A DNA stretch of 35,932 nucleotides. Source: Chara braunii. Its lineage: Eukaryota; Streptophyta; Charophyceae; Charales; Characeae. This document shows positions 1 to 9,411 of this stretch, piece by piece (position 1 is the stretch's first letter; every line of letters begins with the position of its first letter). A model generated the notes under the pieces. The model ran no database searches, was not told the origin of the DNA, and saw nothing but the letters and a program-made list of their open reading frames with translations. The stretch spans positions 505,394-541,325 of the forward strand of contig BFEA01000711.1 of NCBI GenBank assembly GCA_003427395.1, in the 5' to 3' direction. Both the position numbers and the translations under genes were made by a program.

Positions 1-2199
1 GCCTATGACCACGTGGATTGGGACTTCCTGGATAAATGTCTAGAGAAAATGAACTTTGGTCCGACTTTCCGACGTTGGGTTAAGATCCTACACCAAAATG
101 CCACCACCTGTGTCCAGGTCAATGGGTCAGTGGCACCACCCTTCGATCTCCAGCGATCGGTAAGGCAAGGGGACCCAATTGCCCCATACCTCTTCGTGGT
201 AATAATGGAAGCACTATCAGCCAATTTGAGGAAGAACATAAATATTACGTGTATTAAGATCGCCAATATCCCGCAGGACGCAATCCCGATTTGTTCCCTG
301 TTTGCGGGCGACCTTACGATCATGCCGAAAGCGACAGAATCCAACATGCAGGAAATTCAGTGCCTCGTGAACAAATTCTGTCAGTTGTCCGATATGACAA
401 TCAGTTGGGGTAAAAAAACGGTAGGTTGGTGGATGCATCACCAGGGGGGAAGGCCCCCAGACTATCCACAAATCACGTGGCTTCCCCACGATGACCCCCT
501 GAGAGTTCTGGAAGCACAAATGACTGCCAAAGGCAAGCCGGTAACGCACGACGAATGGTTGGCTGGACCAGCGAAAGCCAGGTTTGAAAAATGGAACCAC
601 AAGCACACATCAATTTTCGGGAGAGCGCTGGTCATTAATAATGTAATCCTGGCCACGCTCTGGTACAAAGCCATCCTATGGCCAATGAGTGACGGGGGTC
701 TCAAAACGCTAAAGCAACAACTCGCGGCCTTCCTCTGGAGAGGTGACAGCAATATGGCCCACGTGACAAGTCGGGTGGCATGGGATTCAGTGATCCAGCC
801 CAAGAACAGAGGAGGACTGGGAATCGTAGATCCAGCCACGCAGTTTCACGCCCTCACAATTCGCTGGATCCAGCACATTATTTTCTCCTCTTCATCTCCG
901 TGGGTTCCCTTAGCCCTGGCCCAACTGGCGGACCTAGCCCCGGAAACCCCACCTGAAATAGACCCCCGGGTGTGGTTAGAGGACAGGTACTGGAAGATAC
1001 CTAGGAAATACAGGAACGGAGATCCTGCGGACAAGCACTGGGTACGTCTTCTACGTACCTGGCGGAAACTCCCCCCCCCCGACCGTTCTGCGCCTGACAG
1101 GTGGGAAGAGATATTCAGGCAACCCCTCTTTGGTAACCGCCTAATAACGGACTCCGTAGGGAGAATACGGTGCAGCTCAGACTCTCCTTGGAAGGGATGG
1201 GTTAAGCACGGGATACGGAGAGTGGGGGACTTATGGGATCAGGAGACTAGGACTTGGAAAAACACGGAGCAGATGCNTACCTGCTTGCGATATTNNCATC
1301 TTACGGAGAGTGCACTAAATGATCTTATCGACGGCTTCCCCCTCCATTGGTACACCACCCTCCGGAAGGGCCCCTGCGTGGAAGAGGGGGACTGGGTGGG
1401 GCTTCCCGACCGCAATAAGGAAGTTGGGAGGGTGCACATGACTGAGCCATCTCNCATACTAATANAANTTTTTTCCATCCAAAAGNATGATGGGCTGCAA
1501 TGGAACAAACAACCCTTTTTATGGAGGGAGAGGAAAGGGGTCTATCGCATCAGGGTCATTGNGGAGGACGGTCAACCCAAGGTGTACGGCCCGATGACCT
1601 CGATTGAGGACCTCCCCCTNGACCCCGACGAATGGAAATGGACCCAGGGTACTAGGCCAGGGAAAGGGGGGGCAGTCACATTGTCTCTACATAAGCTTAA
1701 AACCAAGTCGGTCTATCGGATGCTGAGACCTAAGAGGAGGCTGCGAGAAAGGGTGGAGGACAGATGGTACCGGCATCTCAACATTGACCGAAGCCTGCTT
1801 AAGCCTATTCGATGGTTTGCACAGTATGGTTGCAGACCGGCCAAGATCTCCGCGCTCCAATGGCAAATAGAACACAGATGCTTACCTACTAACGACTGGC
1901 TCATCGACCATACCCGCCTTGAACAACAAGGGAAAGCACTCCCATGGTGCCGCAAATGCCTACAAGGCTTTCCCGGAGGAAAACGGGCGGAAACCATCGA
2001 ACATATTTTTCTGCAATGTCCAACGTCAGTACTCTTGTGGAGAACATGGGATAGGATCTGGCGGCATATTGTTCCAAATGAGGAGTGGCCATGGGACTGG
2101 AGGGCCATACTCCTAGGGCACTACCCGCAATTCTGGGCGAATAGCTTTGTGGTGAATATGTTCAACTTGGGTAGGAGCGTCCTATGGACCATATGGTGA
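1..2199 (+). pseudogene. LINE ORF2 reverse transcriptase with zf-RVT domain, partial, catalytic box altered
   Basis: The frame is open from base 1 to a TGA at 2197-2199 (about 730 codons), so the real start is upstream. Seen in order: the AYDHVDW block (1-21), which is the first palm motif of LINE reverse transcriptases; RQGDPIAPYLF (around 160-195); then FAGD at 301-312 where LINEs have FADD or YADD. The relative at 19387-19398 keeps FADD, so the first of the two metal-binding aspartates is lost here by a GAC-to-GGC type change. The C-terminal third has the zf-RVT signature: LQWQIEHRCLPTNDWL, then a Cys-x2-Cys pair (WCRKC, around 1948-1960) and a His-x4-Cys pair (EHIFLQC, around 2001-2020). 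Nine ambiguous bases between 1277 and 1620 leave a few residues unknown. The enzyme would copy its own RNA at a nicked target; this copy should be inactive. Confidence 0.88.
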
Positions 2200-2576
2200 A
2201 GAGATGTATCCTTGAGAGAGAAGGAGCGCAGGTGGCGGCGGGAGAAGCTATGGAACAAATCAGGGCATTATTCCAATATGAAATCGCGTCCCAATGGAGA
2301 GCCGTTAAGGATAAACTGGATCAAATGCACAACGGGCGGGACATGCACAAAGCAATATCTGGCTTCAGCAAAAACTGGCTGGGGAAGGAATGGGAGGGAT
2401 GGGTGGCCGAGGTCAGGTGGTCCGGGAAAGTTCTGACGGAACAGGGGCCAGAGGACCCAGAGCCTGAGATAGAAACGGATTACCGGCTGGTTTTCCGTGA
2501 CTGGACCAATGTTGATCCAGGGGTGGCATTGCCCAGGATTTCCTGGATCCCTTCCCCCCCCATCCACTTTCCTTAG
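2197..2576 (+). pseudogene. LINE ORF2 C-terminal tail, continued after a frameshift
   Basis: Immediately after the TGA at 2197-2199 the protein continues in another frame, with KRCILEREG aligning to RRCILALEN of the second LINE (after LWTIW here, LWVIW there). One indel near 2197 therefore separates the tail from the main frame. The tail also shares the spaced WLG..WEGW and LLFHKW/LVFRDW blocks with the second LINE and stops at TAG 2574-2576, close to the equivalent stop at 21697-21699. No known catalytic motif is seen in it. Confidence 0.75.
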
Positions 2577-3003
2577 CCGAGATTCTACTGCCCGCAGCCC
2601 TGTAAGGATTGACAGACAGAAGGGGCACAGTTGCAGCGGGGGGACACAGGTCTTTTGCCGATTTTCCTGTGTTAGAGAGCCAAAGGTTGTTGTCTGACTG
2701 AGCTAGGAAGACGGCAAAAGCGTGACAGACCTTGTAGCAGAATATACTTCGGCCTGAACAGCCTGGGCCTCAGTCAGCAAAATCTCCTGTTTTGTTCTGG
2801 ACCAGGTCAGGGGCTCATTCGGTGTATTTCTAGTTAGTTCTGGGTAGTTCTGTTCTGTTACTCTCCTTTTTCCTCTGGTCTCCTGAGTTCGTTCCAGCTG
2901 AATTCAGAGGAAGTTGGATGGGCTGTCTTGGTGGTCCCTGGCACACCTTTGCTGTTGAAAGGACGTTGGTTGCAGATATGGTTTGGTTAAGTCGACCAGG
3001 TAT
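2577..3003 (+). other. 3' untranslated region of LINE copy 1
   Basis: Non-coding stretch between the ORF2 stop and the first GGGACGCTGGACCC motif. The first bases after the stop (CCGAGATTCTACTG) resemble those after the stop of LINE copy 2 (CCGAGATACTGTGG), which supports a shared 3' UTR. No gene is visible. Confidence 0.6.
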
Positions 3004-3413
3004 GGGACGCTGGACCCGGTTTCCAGCACATTGGCGTCACTCTCAATGATGTACTGCAATAATGTATTCAAGGGACGCTGGACCCGGTTTCCAGCAATAG
3101 TTGGCACTTCTTCTGTTCTTTCTGTTTCTCCTCTTTCTCCTATCCTTTTTGCTGATTTTCCAACAGACGGATTCGATAGACGCCCTGAGGATTGGATGGT
3201 GGCTGGCAGGGGTTCGAGTGAGGAGGGGGCTGCACTGGTGCCCCCCAGTGCCCCCCCGTGCCCCCCCCCCCATTAGCTAGGCCCGCTGCGTGGTAGGTTG
3301 GTAGAATTAAATGATATGGGACGCTGGACCCCGTTTCCAGCAATGGCGTCACTTCCAATGATGTAATGTAAGTCAATGTGTTATTTAAGGGACGCTGGAC
3401 CCAGTTTCCAGCA
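3004..3413 (+). repeat. Four spaced copies of a 25-bp hairpin motif (SINE/LINE 3' module)
   Basis: GGGACGCTGGACCC followed by GTTTCCAGCA (minor variants) occurs at 3004-3028, 3072-3096, 3318-3342 and 3389-3413. CTGGA and TCCAG inside the motif can pair as a small hairpin. Copies 1-2 and 3-4 are each about 70 bp apart, and the spacers resemble each other (GGCGTCACT, then AATGATGTA), so two tandem duplications of a unit of about 70 bp are visible. A poly-C/GC-rich stretch at 3238-3270 lies between them. Confidence 0.8.
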
Positions 3414-3535
3414 GGTGATGCTCCCCACCAATAGATGGAGCGGCCCGCCTGACAAAGCCTCAATCCCGGTGGTTCTCTTACCACCACCGGGATAGAGGCC
3501 TTGCACAAGGGCCTTCTTGCAAAAAAAAAAAAAAA
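3389..3535 (+). mobile_element. SINE-like element with stem-loop and A-tail
   Basis: About 147 bp: the GGGACGCTGG head, the conserved block CAGGTGATGCTCCCCACCAA followed by TAGATGGAGC, then a body with a perfect 11-bp stem (ATCCCGGTGGT at 3463-3473 with ACCACCGGGAT at 3483-3493), GATAGAGGCC, and a 15-A tail. Related bodies occur at 10206-10355 (plus) and 8753-8823 (minus). Length, oligo(A) end and dispersed copies fit a SINE or a short non-autonomous retroelement; no internal Pol III promoter is evident in this unit. Confidence 0.65.
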
Positions 3536-3614
3536 GGTGGATTCCGCCTGCACGCCAAGCTTTGGCGAAATGTCAGCACCGCAATTCTGTTTTCGTTTTG
3601 TCTGGCGCCACCAA

Positions 3615-3646
<32 letters not shown>
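3536..3646 (+). mobile_element. Second A-tailed segment, possible SINE fragment
   Basis: About 80 bp of unrecognised sequence, then a 29-base A run (3618-3646). It abuts the tail of the preceding SINE-like element, as in nested or tandem retroposon insertions. Weak evidence apart from the tail. Confidence 0.35.
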
Positions 3647-3649
<3 letters not shown>

Positions 3650-3659
3650 GCGACGGCCT

Positions 3660-3950
3660 TGAGATGTCATCATTGAGGGGTCTCACGGCGGAGTGCTACC
3701 GGGAGTGCTCCACCGCCCAGGCCTTCGAGAGCCGCGCGGTGGTGCTGGACGTTTCCTGAGGCGGCGCGGTGGAGGGCGGCTGGCGGCAGGAGGACGACAG
3801 CGTGGTTGGCGCTCGTAGTTTCGCAGGTGGCTAGCAGCAGGAGGCCGACAATAGCGTGGTGGTGCCAGAAGTTTCCCAAGATGGCACAGCGGTGGGCGGG
3901 CGATAGTAGGAGGATGACGAGACAGGGTGAGAGGGTGACTACCATCGCCA
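3660..3950. repeat. Degenerate GC-rich minisatellite-like region
   Basis: Repeated phrases such as AGGAGGACGAC / AGGAGGCCGAC / AGGAGGATGAC (near 3789, 3839 and 3908), GCGTGGTTGGCGC / GCGTGGTGGTGCC, and GTTTCCTGAGG / GTTTCCCAAGA recur at roughly 50-120 bp, indicating old tandem duplications. Open frames on both strands here are by-products of the composition. Confidence 0.45.
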
Positions 3951-5182
3951 GGTGAGTAGAGGGTGGATGTTGGGGTGGAGGAGAGTGGTTAGACGAAGTT
4001 CATTGGGCACTGCGGGGAGGAACATGAGAGGCGCCATCCTGCTATGCTGTGCTTTTTGGTCGAAGAGGAGGAGCATTGTGAGGGCGTGTGAGAGGGGTAC
4101 GGGGGGAATGGAAGGGAGCACGCTATTTTTTACTAAGAGGAGGCACGGTGGGGGATCATGCTTGCAAGGGCGGGAGGTAGGTTTGTGACAGGAGGGCACA
4201 ATTGCAAACAACCATAAGCCCTTCATCTCTTTGGACTACCTGTGAGGGTTGGCTGGCAGGCTCAGCAGTTAGCCTCACGACGTGTTTTGGGCTGCTTTGA
4301 TGGTGCTTCAAGCGACGGTCCATTTATCTTCATCGTCCGGCTTTTTTGAGGTGGTGGATTAGTATAATCGACCACAGGTAGCCGGGTGCTTAAAAGTCGA
4401 TGAAGGACGAGGAGGTGGGGTTTGGAGGGGGGGAGTGGGGTGTCATTGTTTTGTTTAGGGTAAGGTTCCTCTTCTTTGTACCCATCTAAAATTGTTGTGT
4501 TTCGACTACTAAAAGTCCTAGTATAGCCCTAATGACCCTTTTTTTTTTTTACTATGCATGCAATACTATCTGTATATGTTCGTCAATCAATATATGTCGC
4601 ATGAAGGGAAAACCCTATCCACGATGTCTACCGGATCGTCGTAAAGAGCAGAGGCATTGATTACTTCCCCACTCAAGGGAAGGATTGACCTCCTGCCCAG
4701 ACAGCCCAATCCTATCGATCAAACCAAGACACAAAGCCCTAAACAAGACCCTAAACAACCTATCTCCCCCACCCCTGCTTGATTGGAAGTTGAGGGCTGG
4801 ACAACGCCAATCTATACAGGGGGGTGAGATATGTCAGTCGTTGTGTATTATATGTTATATATTGTATTAAAACTAGTGAGTAATAGTGCAGACGTATCTG
4901 AGATTGACCATTTGACAAAACGCACATAACAGTCACACACGATTGAATTACCATTTTCATAATTTTTGATTGGTAATTACGACAGATAATGATCAGGCAC
5001 ATCTGCACTAGCATTTTTAGCACGACACACAACACACAACGAGTTACATAATTCTTGTATTAATTAGCCTTAATGACCCTTAAAGATTGATTGGACGGGT
5101 TTTTAACGTTTTTCATGAACTCAATGCTAGTGCTATCTTGTCCTTTGACTCCCTGTTCAATATCTCGATAAGATTTCGGATC
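3951..5182. other. No recognisable feature
   Basis: About 1.2 kb with a G-rich first part (to about 4440) and an AT-rich second part. Only short, low-complexity frames are open. I see no domain, promoter-like tRNA box or repeat family member. Confidence 0.5.
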
Positions 5183-5184
5183 CT

Positions 5185-5342
5185 TTAAACCACCAGTACT
5201 TGGCCCAACTATCGGCCGCAGGAAAAAATAGAGTAGAACCGTTTCTAGTCGGACGAATTTGGGTGCTCCTGTAGTAGTCCGTCTGTTTCCTAAACTTGTG
5301 GCGCGTTAACTGCCACGACTCTGGGAAGTACTGGTGGTTTAA
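5185..5342. mobile_element. MITE-like element flanked by TTAA, family A copy 1
   Basis: Begins TTAA-ACCACCAGTACTTGGCCC and ends GGGAAGTACTGGTGGT-TTAA (158 bp including both TTAA). The termini form an inverted repeat of about 15 bp. A TTAA at both ends with an internal terminal inverted repeat is the arrangement left by piggyBac-type insertion, though TTAA could also be part of the repeat. No coding capacity. Members elsewhere: 7551-7732, 15138-15268, and single ends at 8575, 9983 and 11121. Confidence 0.6.
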
Positions 5343-6368
5343 CCCATTTCGTTTCCTGACCTTGAATTGTTGTTTTGATCCTTACCGTACCTTTTTTTCC
5401 TAGTTTAGTTGCCTTACGTCTATCTTTGATCTATGTGTGAGAACTTCGAGATTAAAAAATCAGACTGTAATATGCTTTTTAATTCGCCTTCTAAATTCAT
5501 CCGCTTAATTAGATGTTTCTTGGTTTTGTACATCTTAATCAGATTTCTAATTGCTATAATTAGATTGATTGTATTTCAGGGTGTCCAATCTATAGCACTT
5601 TTGTGAGATTTCTATGATCTGGATTCCGGGCGGGGGATGCTGAATGGGTGGGCATAACGGGTCCAGTTGGTGAAGGGGCTAGCCAGTTGGATGGGAATAT
5701 GGTATGGCTACGTTGTGGCATGGTAAGTCCAGCCGGAGTGGGGTTAATAGGGTAGAAGGGGGACCTTGGGGGGATAACCCCACCTTGTTTGCTGTGACAT
5801 TCTAATCTAGGTCAAGTCCTTTTACTCAAATTTATGTGGGATTCCAGCGCCAACGAAACTGAAATCAGGGTTGTGGTGATGCTTGGCGGTTCGGTTGATG
5901 ATGTGCTATCTGCCTTCCACTCTTATGCTTTTGAATGGCCGAGCTGGAACGATGCTGATCGGAACTGCGGGTTTGGTCGTGCTGCCCTGTAACTCGAGCG
6001 TGACGAGGGCTCTAGAGCCTGGTAAGAGGTCCAGGGAATTGCCTAGGGGGGATGGCGGTTCTGTAGCTGTTTAGGGCTGTTATCAAGACGATGTTGGTTA
6101 GAGCCGAGGTGGGTCGTTCCACCCTGTAGCCTAACAGATGAGAGTCTTTTGACGGAGGTCGCGCTGCCTCATTACCTAGCAGTTGGGGGTGTGAGGCCTT
6201 GAAGCGTCTTGATATCGAGGAGGGAGGTCGAAACAAGTGAAGGTTTGGATGGTTGAGCGTCATCCACTCTGGTTAGCTTTTTGCTGGTTTTTCTTAGGGT
6301 CCTAGTTATTACTTACTCGGGCTTTCTCTAAGTTTTCTGCTTCCTAAACAACCTTCATCTCCCGATTT
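5343..6368. other. No recognisable feature
   Basis: AT-rich to 5620, then G-rich. A 63-codon open frame at 5883-6074 has no recognisable motif and no related copy here. Nothing else supportable. Confidence 0.45.
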
Positions 6369-6841
6369 ATGTGGTGGAGGAGGTCGGCTCGTCACGAGAA
6401 GAACAAGAATGGAGGTATGCTACTACTCGTCATGAGCCCCGGTTAGTCAATCCTTCTACTGCTCTTCTTCTTACGAACTATGTGGTGGAGGAGGTCGGCT
6501 CGTCGCCAGAAGAAGAAGAGTAGAGATAGTTTGCAGGGATGCTCGATGGTAGGTAGGGCAGTGAGTATAGGTGGCGGGAACAAGTCAGCTATGACTGATG
6601 GTTAAAAAAATAAGATTAGCCTCTTAGCCGAAGCTGGGCAATGGCCCCAGAATTTCAAATGTGTTCTATTTTGCGACTGGGTGTACTGCTATTCTTCTTC
6701 TTCGAACTATGTGGTGGAGGAGGTCGGATTGTCGATGGAAGATGAAGAGTTGGAGTCTGCTTTTAACCATTATGGATTTGGGAGGTTGCTTGCCTACTGT
6801 TTTTATCTTCTAAACTATGTGGTGGAGGAGGTCGGCTCGTC
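6369..6841 (+). repeat. Four spaced copies of a 25-bp element with purine/pyrimidine arms
   Basis: ATGTGGTGGAGGAGGTCGG plus CTCGTC occurs at 6369-6393, 6480-6504, 6709-6733 (two mismatches) and 6817-6841. Starts are 111, 229 and 108 bp apart, close to one, two and one periods of about 110 bp. Copies 2 and 3 are bracketed by TTCTTCTT on the left and AGAAGAAG-type sequence on the right; in copy 2, CTCTTCTTCTT (6462-6472) and AAGAAGAAGAG (6510-6520) could form an 11-bp stem with the conserved core in the loop. The intervals between copies share little else. Confidence 0.8.
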
Positions 6842-7057
6842 GGAAGCTGATGAAGAATAGGGGGTTGTAGGGAAGTGGGAGGATGGTTTCTTAATTTTCG
6901 CAGCTTGTTCGGAAAAAAAAACAGGTTTCTCACGAGTAGCTGGTTTTAACAGGCTGGCAGTTTATTCAGGTTTTCTAAAATTTCTTGGTTTGTTCTCAGA
7001 TTCTCTAAGGTGAACCTGGGTTTCGGTCCCGGTATTGCAGTGCTTGTAATTTCATAA

Positions 7058-7145
7058 GGGACGCTGGGCCCGGTTTCCAGCAAGTGCTGCTCCCCACAAA
7101 TAGATTGGAGCTCTTGTCCCCCCCCAAAAAAAAAAAAAAAAAAAA
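7058..7145 (+). mobile_element. SINE-like head with A-tail
   Basis: GGGACGCTGGGCCC, GTTTCCAGCA, then TGCTCCCCACAAATAGATTGGAGC and a short C run leading into about 20 A. It is the same head module as at 3389 and 22083, but here the stem-loop body is missing and the tail follows directly. Confidence 0.6.
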
Positions 7146-7202
7146 GAGATGTCATCATTGAGCTGACCAGCCCCAGGCAATTCAGAATTATCTTATTCTG
7201 TT

Positions 7203-7268
7203 ACACCGGGATTCGAACTAGGCTCTGTATTTCAACAGTTAGTGGGTATATCAACTGAGCTAGGCTTG
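7203..7268 (-). repeat. tRNA-like Pol III promoter (tRNA-derived SINE or tRNA relic)
   Basis: Read on the minus strand: an A box TAGCTCAGTTGATATACCC (7244-7262) and a B box GTTCGAATCCC (7208-7218), at tRNA spacing. The T stem and acceptor pair poorly, so it is not a working tRNA gene. A similar pair lies at 9643-9713. What follows on the minus side (below 7203) is not clearly a SINE body. Confidence 0.6.
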
Positions 7269-7550
7269 TTGGTGGACCAACCTTTTTGGTCCGGTTGCCC
7301 CGAGCCTCTGAATTTTTCGGACAGAGCATCTCATTGTTCTCAAGTTCCCTGGGGCCATGTACTGTTGGTTCAGACTGCCAGTACACTGCCCCAGCCTTGC
7401 AGGAAAAATGCAATGCTTGTCGCCTAGGAAAAAAAAAAAAAAAGATCACAATGGCTGGCAGCGCCAGCCAAGAACGAAAAAAAGTGCGCCGCTGGCGCTG
7501 GAGGTTCGGAAAAGCTTGCTGCACAGTGCAGCACCTCCGGGCCTGGTGGT

Positions 7551-7732
7551 TTAAACCACCAGTACATGGGCACCTGGGCCGCGGGTTTGATCAACAACTG
7601 GAGGCACGAAATGAAACCACGACCGCCGATCTAATTTATCAATGGCAGGGGCGGTGTTTGACGTTTCGGCCTCGTTTTCTTGTGGCGACAAGTTTCGGAC
7701 TGCAAGGCTGGGGCCGTGTACTGGTGGTTTAA
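7551..7732. mobile_element. MITE-like element flanked by TTAA, family A copy 2
   Basis: TTAA (7551-7554) then ACCACCAGTACATGGGC at the left; GGGCCGTGTACTGGTGGT then TTAA (7729-7732) at the right; 182 bp. Just left of it, CTGGTGGTTTAA at 7543-7554 looks like the right end of another member sharing the same TTAA, giving the palindrome GGTGGTTTAAACCACC. A diverged left end (CTGCCAGTACACTGCCCCAG) near 7378 may belong to that neighbour. Confidence 0.55.
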
Positions 7733-8439
7733 GGCGTAAAACATAGTGGTGTGTCTTTCACGCTTGTTTTTCTCCGGCTGGCTCTCATTCTAGGCAAGTT
7801 GGTTGGCTGTGCTTTGTCTTGACAATGCTGGCTCTAAGCGCCTTGGAGCAGGAAGATGTTGTGAGTGCCTCTGGCGCCCAAAGTGGGGCAGACTCAAGGT
7901 TGATTCGGGTGTGTAAGATCTCTGAGGCGGTGACATCATGCAGACGAGATGTTTGATAAGAGAGTGGAAGAAAATGATCCGGGGCTGTGAGGGCATTTCA
8001 ATTCTTTTCCCTCTTTTCTAAACATCACCAGGTGGCTGTCCAGAGAAAAAAGGTGAAGAGACAAGTTCTTTTAGAGGGCACGCCCAGAAAGATGGCTCCG
8101 GTCTATTCGCTGGGAAGCAGCAGATGCTGGTACCTAGGTCCAGCGCTACAAGAGATAGAGAACAGAGTAGTGATTCACTGGGACCTGGCCACAATACATC
8201 TCTTCGACCCTAAAGGAGCAATCCGACAAGCACAAAGTGGCAGACACTCCGTCTGATCTATGGCCAGTGCTCACAAGATTGCAGCCGTGCAAAACATAAT
8301 AATTGCCCACCCCTAGCAACAAAAAACTGGGGGATAGCGGGTACCATATCATTGCACAGCGCCAGGGTTTATGGATTCTGTGTTTTTTTGGTTCTCCAAT
8401 GACACAGAGAGGGTTTAGGGGCTTAAAGGCTTTCAAAGA
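7733..8439. other. No recognisable feature
   Basis: About 700 bp with scattered short open frames on both strands (for example 7987-8256 plus) that show no motif I can place. Nothing repeated within the window was noticed until 8404. Confidence 0.45.
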
Positions 8440-8573
8440 GACAGCACACAGCAACAATGAACAGAGGGGCTGCAGAACAGGACTGTTTCATTTCGACAAC
8501 GGTACTCCAAGAGGGGACGACGGACTGTGTGGTTTGGCGCATAGGCTCAGAGAGGGTTTAGGGGCTTGAAGGG
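8404..8573 (+). repeat. Dispersed repeat B copy 1, bracketed by 27-bp direct repeats
   Basis: 8440-8518 (GACAGCACACAGCAAC through CTCCAAGAGGGGA) matches 10015-10092 with few changes. Here it is bracketed by near-identical direct repeats containing CAGAGAGGGTTTAGGGGCTT (8404-8430 and 8547-8573). The brackets could be a tandem duplication of about 143 bp. Family unknown. Confidence 0.6.
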
Positions 8574-8574
8574 T

Positions 8575-8640
8575 TTAAACCACCAGTACTTGGCCCAGCT
8601 ATGGGCCGCGGGCGTGTCCCATTAACGCGCCGCATTTGAG
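8575..8640 (+). mobile_element. MITE family A, left end only
   Basis: TTAA then ACCACCAGTACTTGGCCCAG, continuing GGGCCGCGGG and ATTAACGCGCC. The latter also appears, inverted, as GGCGCGTTAACTG near 5300 in copy 1, confirming family membership. No matching right end is seen nearby, so the copy is truncated or its end has diverged. Confidence 0.5.
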
Positions 8641-8752
8641 GGGGGTCGTTCACATGAACGGCCGGTCGCTGAGAATTGCGACGTAGAAAAGAAAGAACCA
8701 AAAAAAAAAAAGAACTACTTTCTAAGTTGGGCGGGGGTCGTGGTCACGTCTG

Positions 8753-8823
8753 TTTTTTTTTTTTTTTTTTGAGAATAGCCCTTGTGTAAGCCCTCTATCC
8801 TGGCGGTGGTAAGAGAACCGTCA
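8753..8823 (-). mobile_element. SINE-like stem-loop body, minus strand
   Basis: On the minus strand: GGTTCTCTTACCACCGCCAG, GATAGAGGGCTTAC, then an A-tail (18 T at 8753-8770 on the plus strand). This matches the body of 3459-3535 and 10226-10290. The head module is absent. Confidence 0.6.
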
Positions 8824-9411
8824 GAAATGAGCGTCTGTTCTTGGTGGAATGCTTCTAAGTTCTAACTGGTATTTCAGGTAGATTCTGGATGTCTATTTTT
8901 TCTGCTTTTGTTTTTTTTTTTCATTTTTCTTAGATTCCCGTGCCAGCGAGGCAGGGTATCCCATGATGTACTGAACAGCCCTGGTTGAGGGCATACTCAC
9001 ACTTGCACACAGACAAATGTATCCAACTAATTTCAGGGCCAAATTCATGTTTCGTTTTTTTTTAGATTCATTTCTTTGTTGTTTTTTTTCCTTATTTTAC
9101 TTTTGGATTCTGACAGAAACGCCACGGGGCTGATACACCCAAACTGCGACGTGCTCACATTAGCACTCAGGAGAATGCATCCAACTGCGTTCTTTAAGCC
9201 CAACCAATTCAATTACCTGTCATATCTGGACAGGACGGCCTTTCAGGCCTTTTTTATTCTCTTTATAGTATTACGGGGAACCCCGTAGCAGCCACATCCG
9301 TGCACAAGCCTCCAACGAGGGAACATTGGGGAGCTGCACCCACCAGCAGGCGCGATACCTGCTACAGCAGGTGGGCGATACCGGCCAGGGGTCAGCCGGT
9401 AGCATCAGGAC

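Larger units (their letters stand above)
1..3003 (+). mobile_element. LINE (L1-like, plant type), copy 1, 3' part
   Basis: Non-LTR retrotransposon running in from the left window edge. It holds the palm of the reverse transcriptase, the thumb/connection region, a C-terminal zf-RVT-type zinc finger, and about 430 bp of untranslated 3' sequence. The right limit is placed where the first GGGACGCTGGACCC motif begins; no clean poly(A) marks the end. Its protein is clearly related to the LINE at 16790-22082 (same residue blocks such as LDKCLEKMNFG and RSVRQGDPIAPY), but the two differ at many positions, so they are old relatives and not a recent duplication. The 5' half, including any endonuclease and ORF1, lies outside the window. 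Confidence 0.88.

Noticed and set aside
1-2199. Working LINE ORF2
   Set aside because: Despite the long open frame, the FADD box is FAGD and the C-terminus is frameshifted.
3140-3673. 177-codon minus-strand open frame
   Set aside because: Runs through two A tracts (Phe runs) and known SINE-like repeats; not coding.
5883-6074. Short plus-strand gene
   Set aside because: 63 codons with no motif, no repeat copy and no splice context; expected by chance.
6369-6841. CRISPR array
   Set aside because: Repeats are 25 bp but spacers are about 83-86 bp and one about 204 bp, arms vary, there are no cas genes, and the DNA is eukaryotic.
7203-7268. Functional tRNA gene
   Set aside because: A and B boxes are present but the T stem and acceptor do not pair well.
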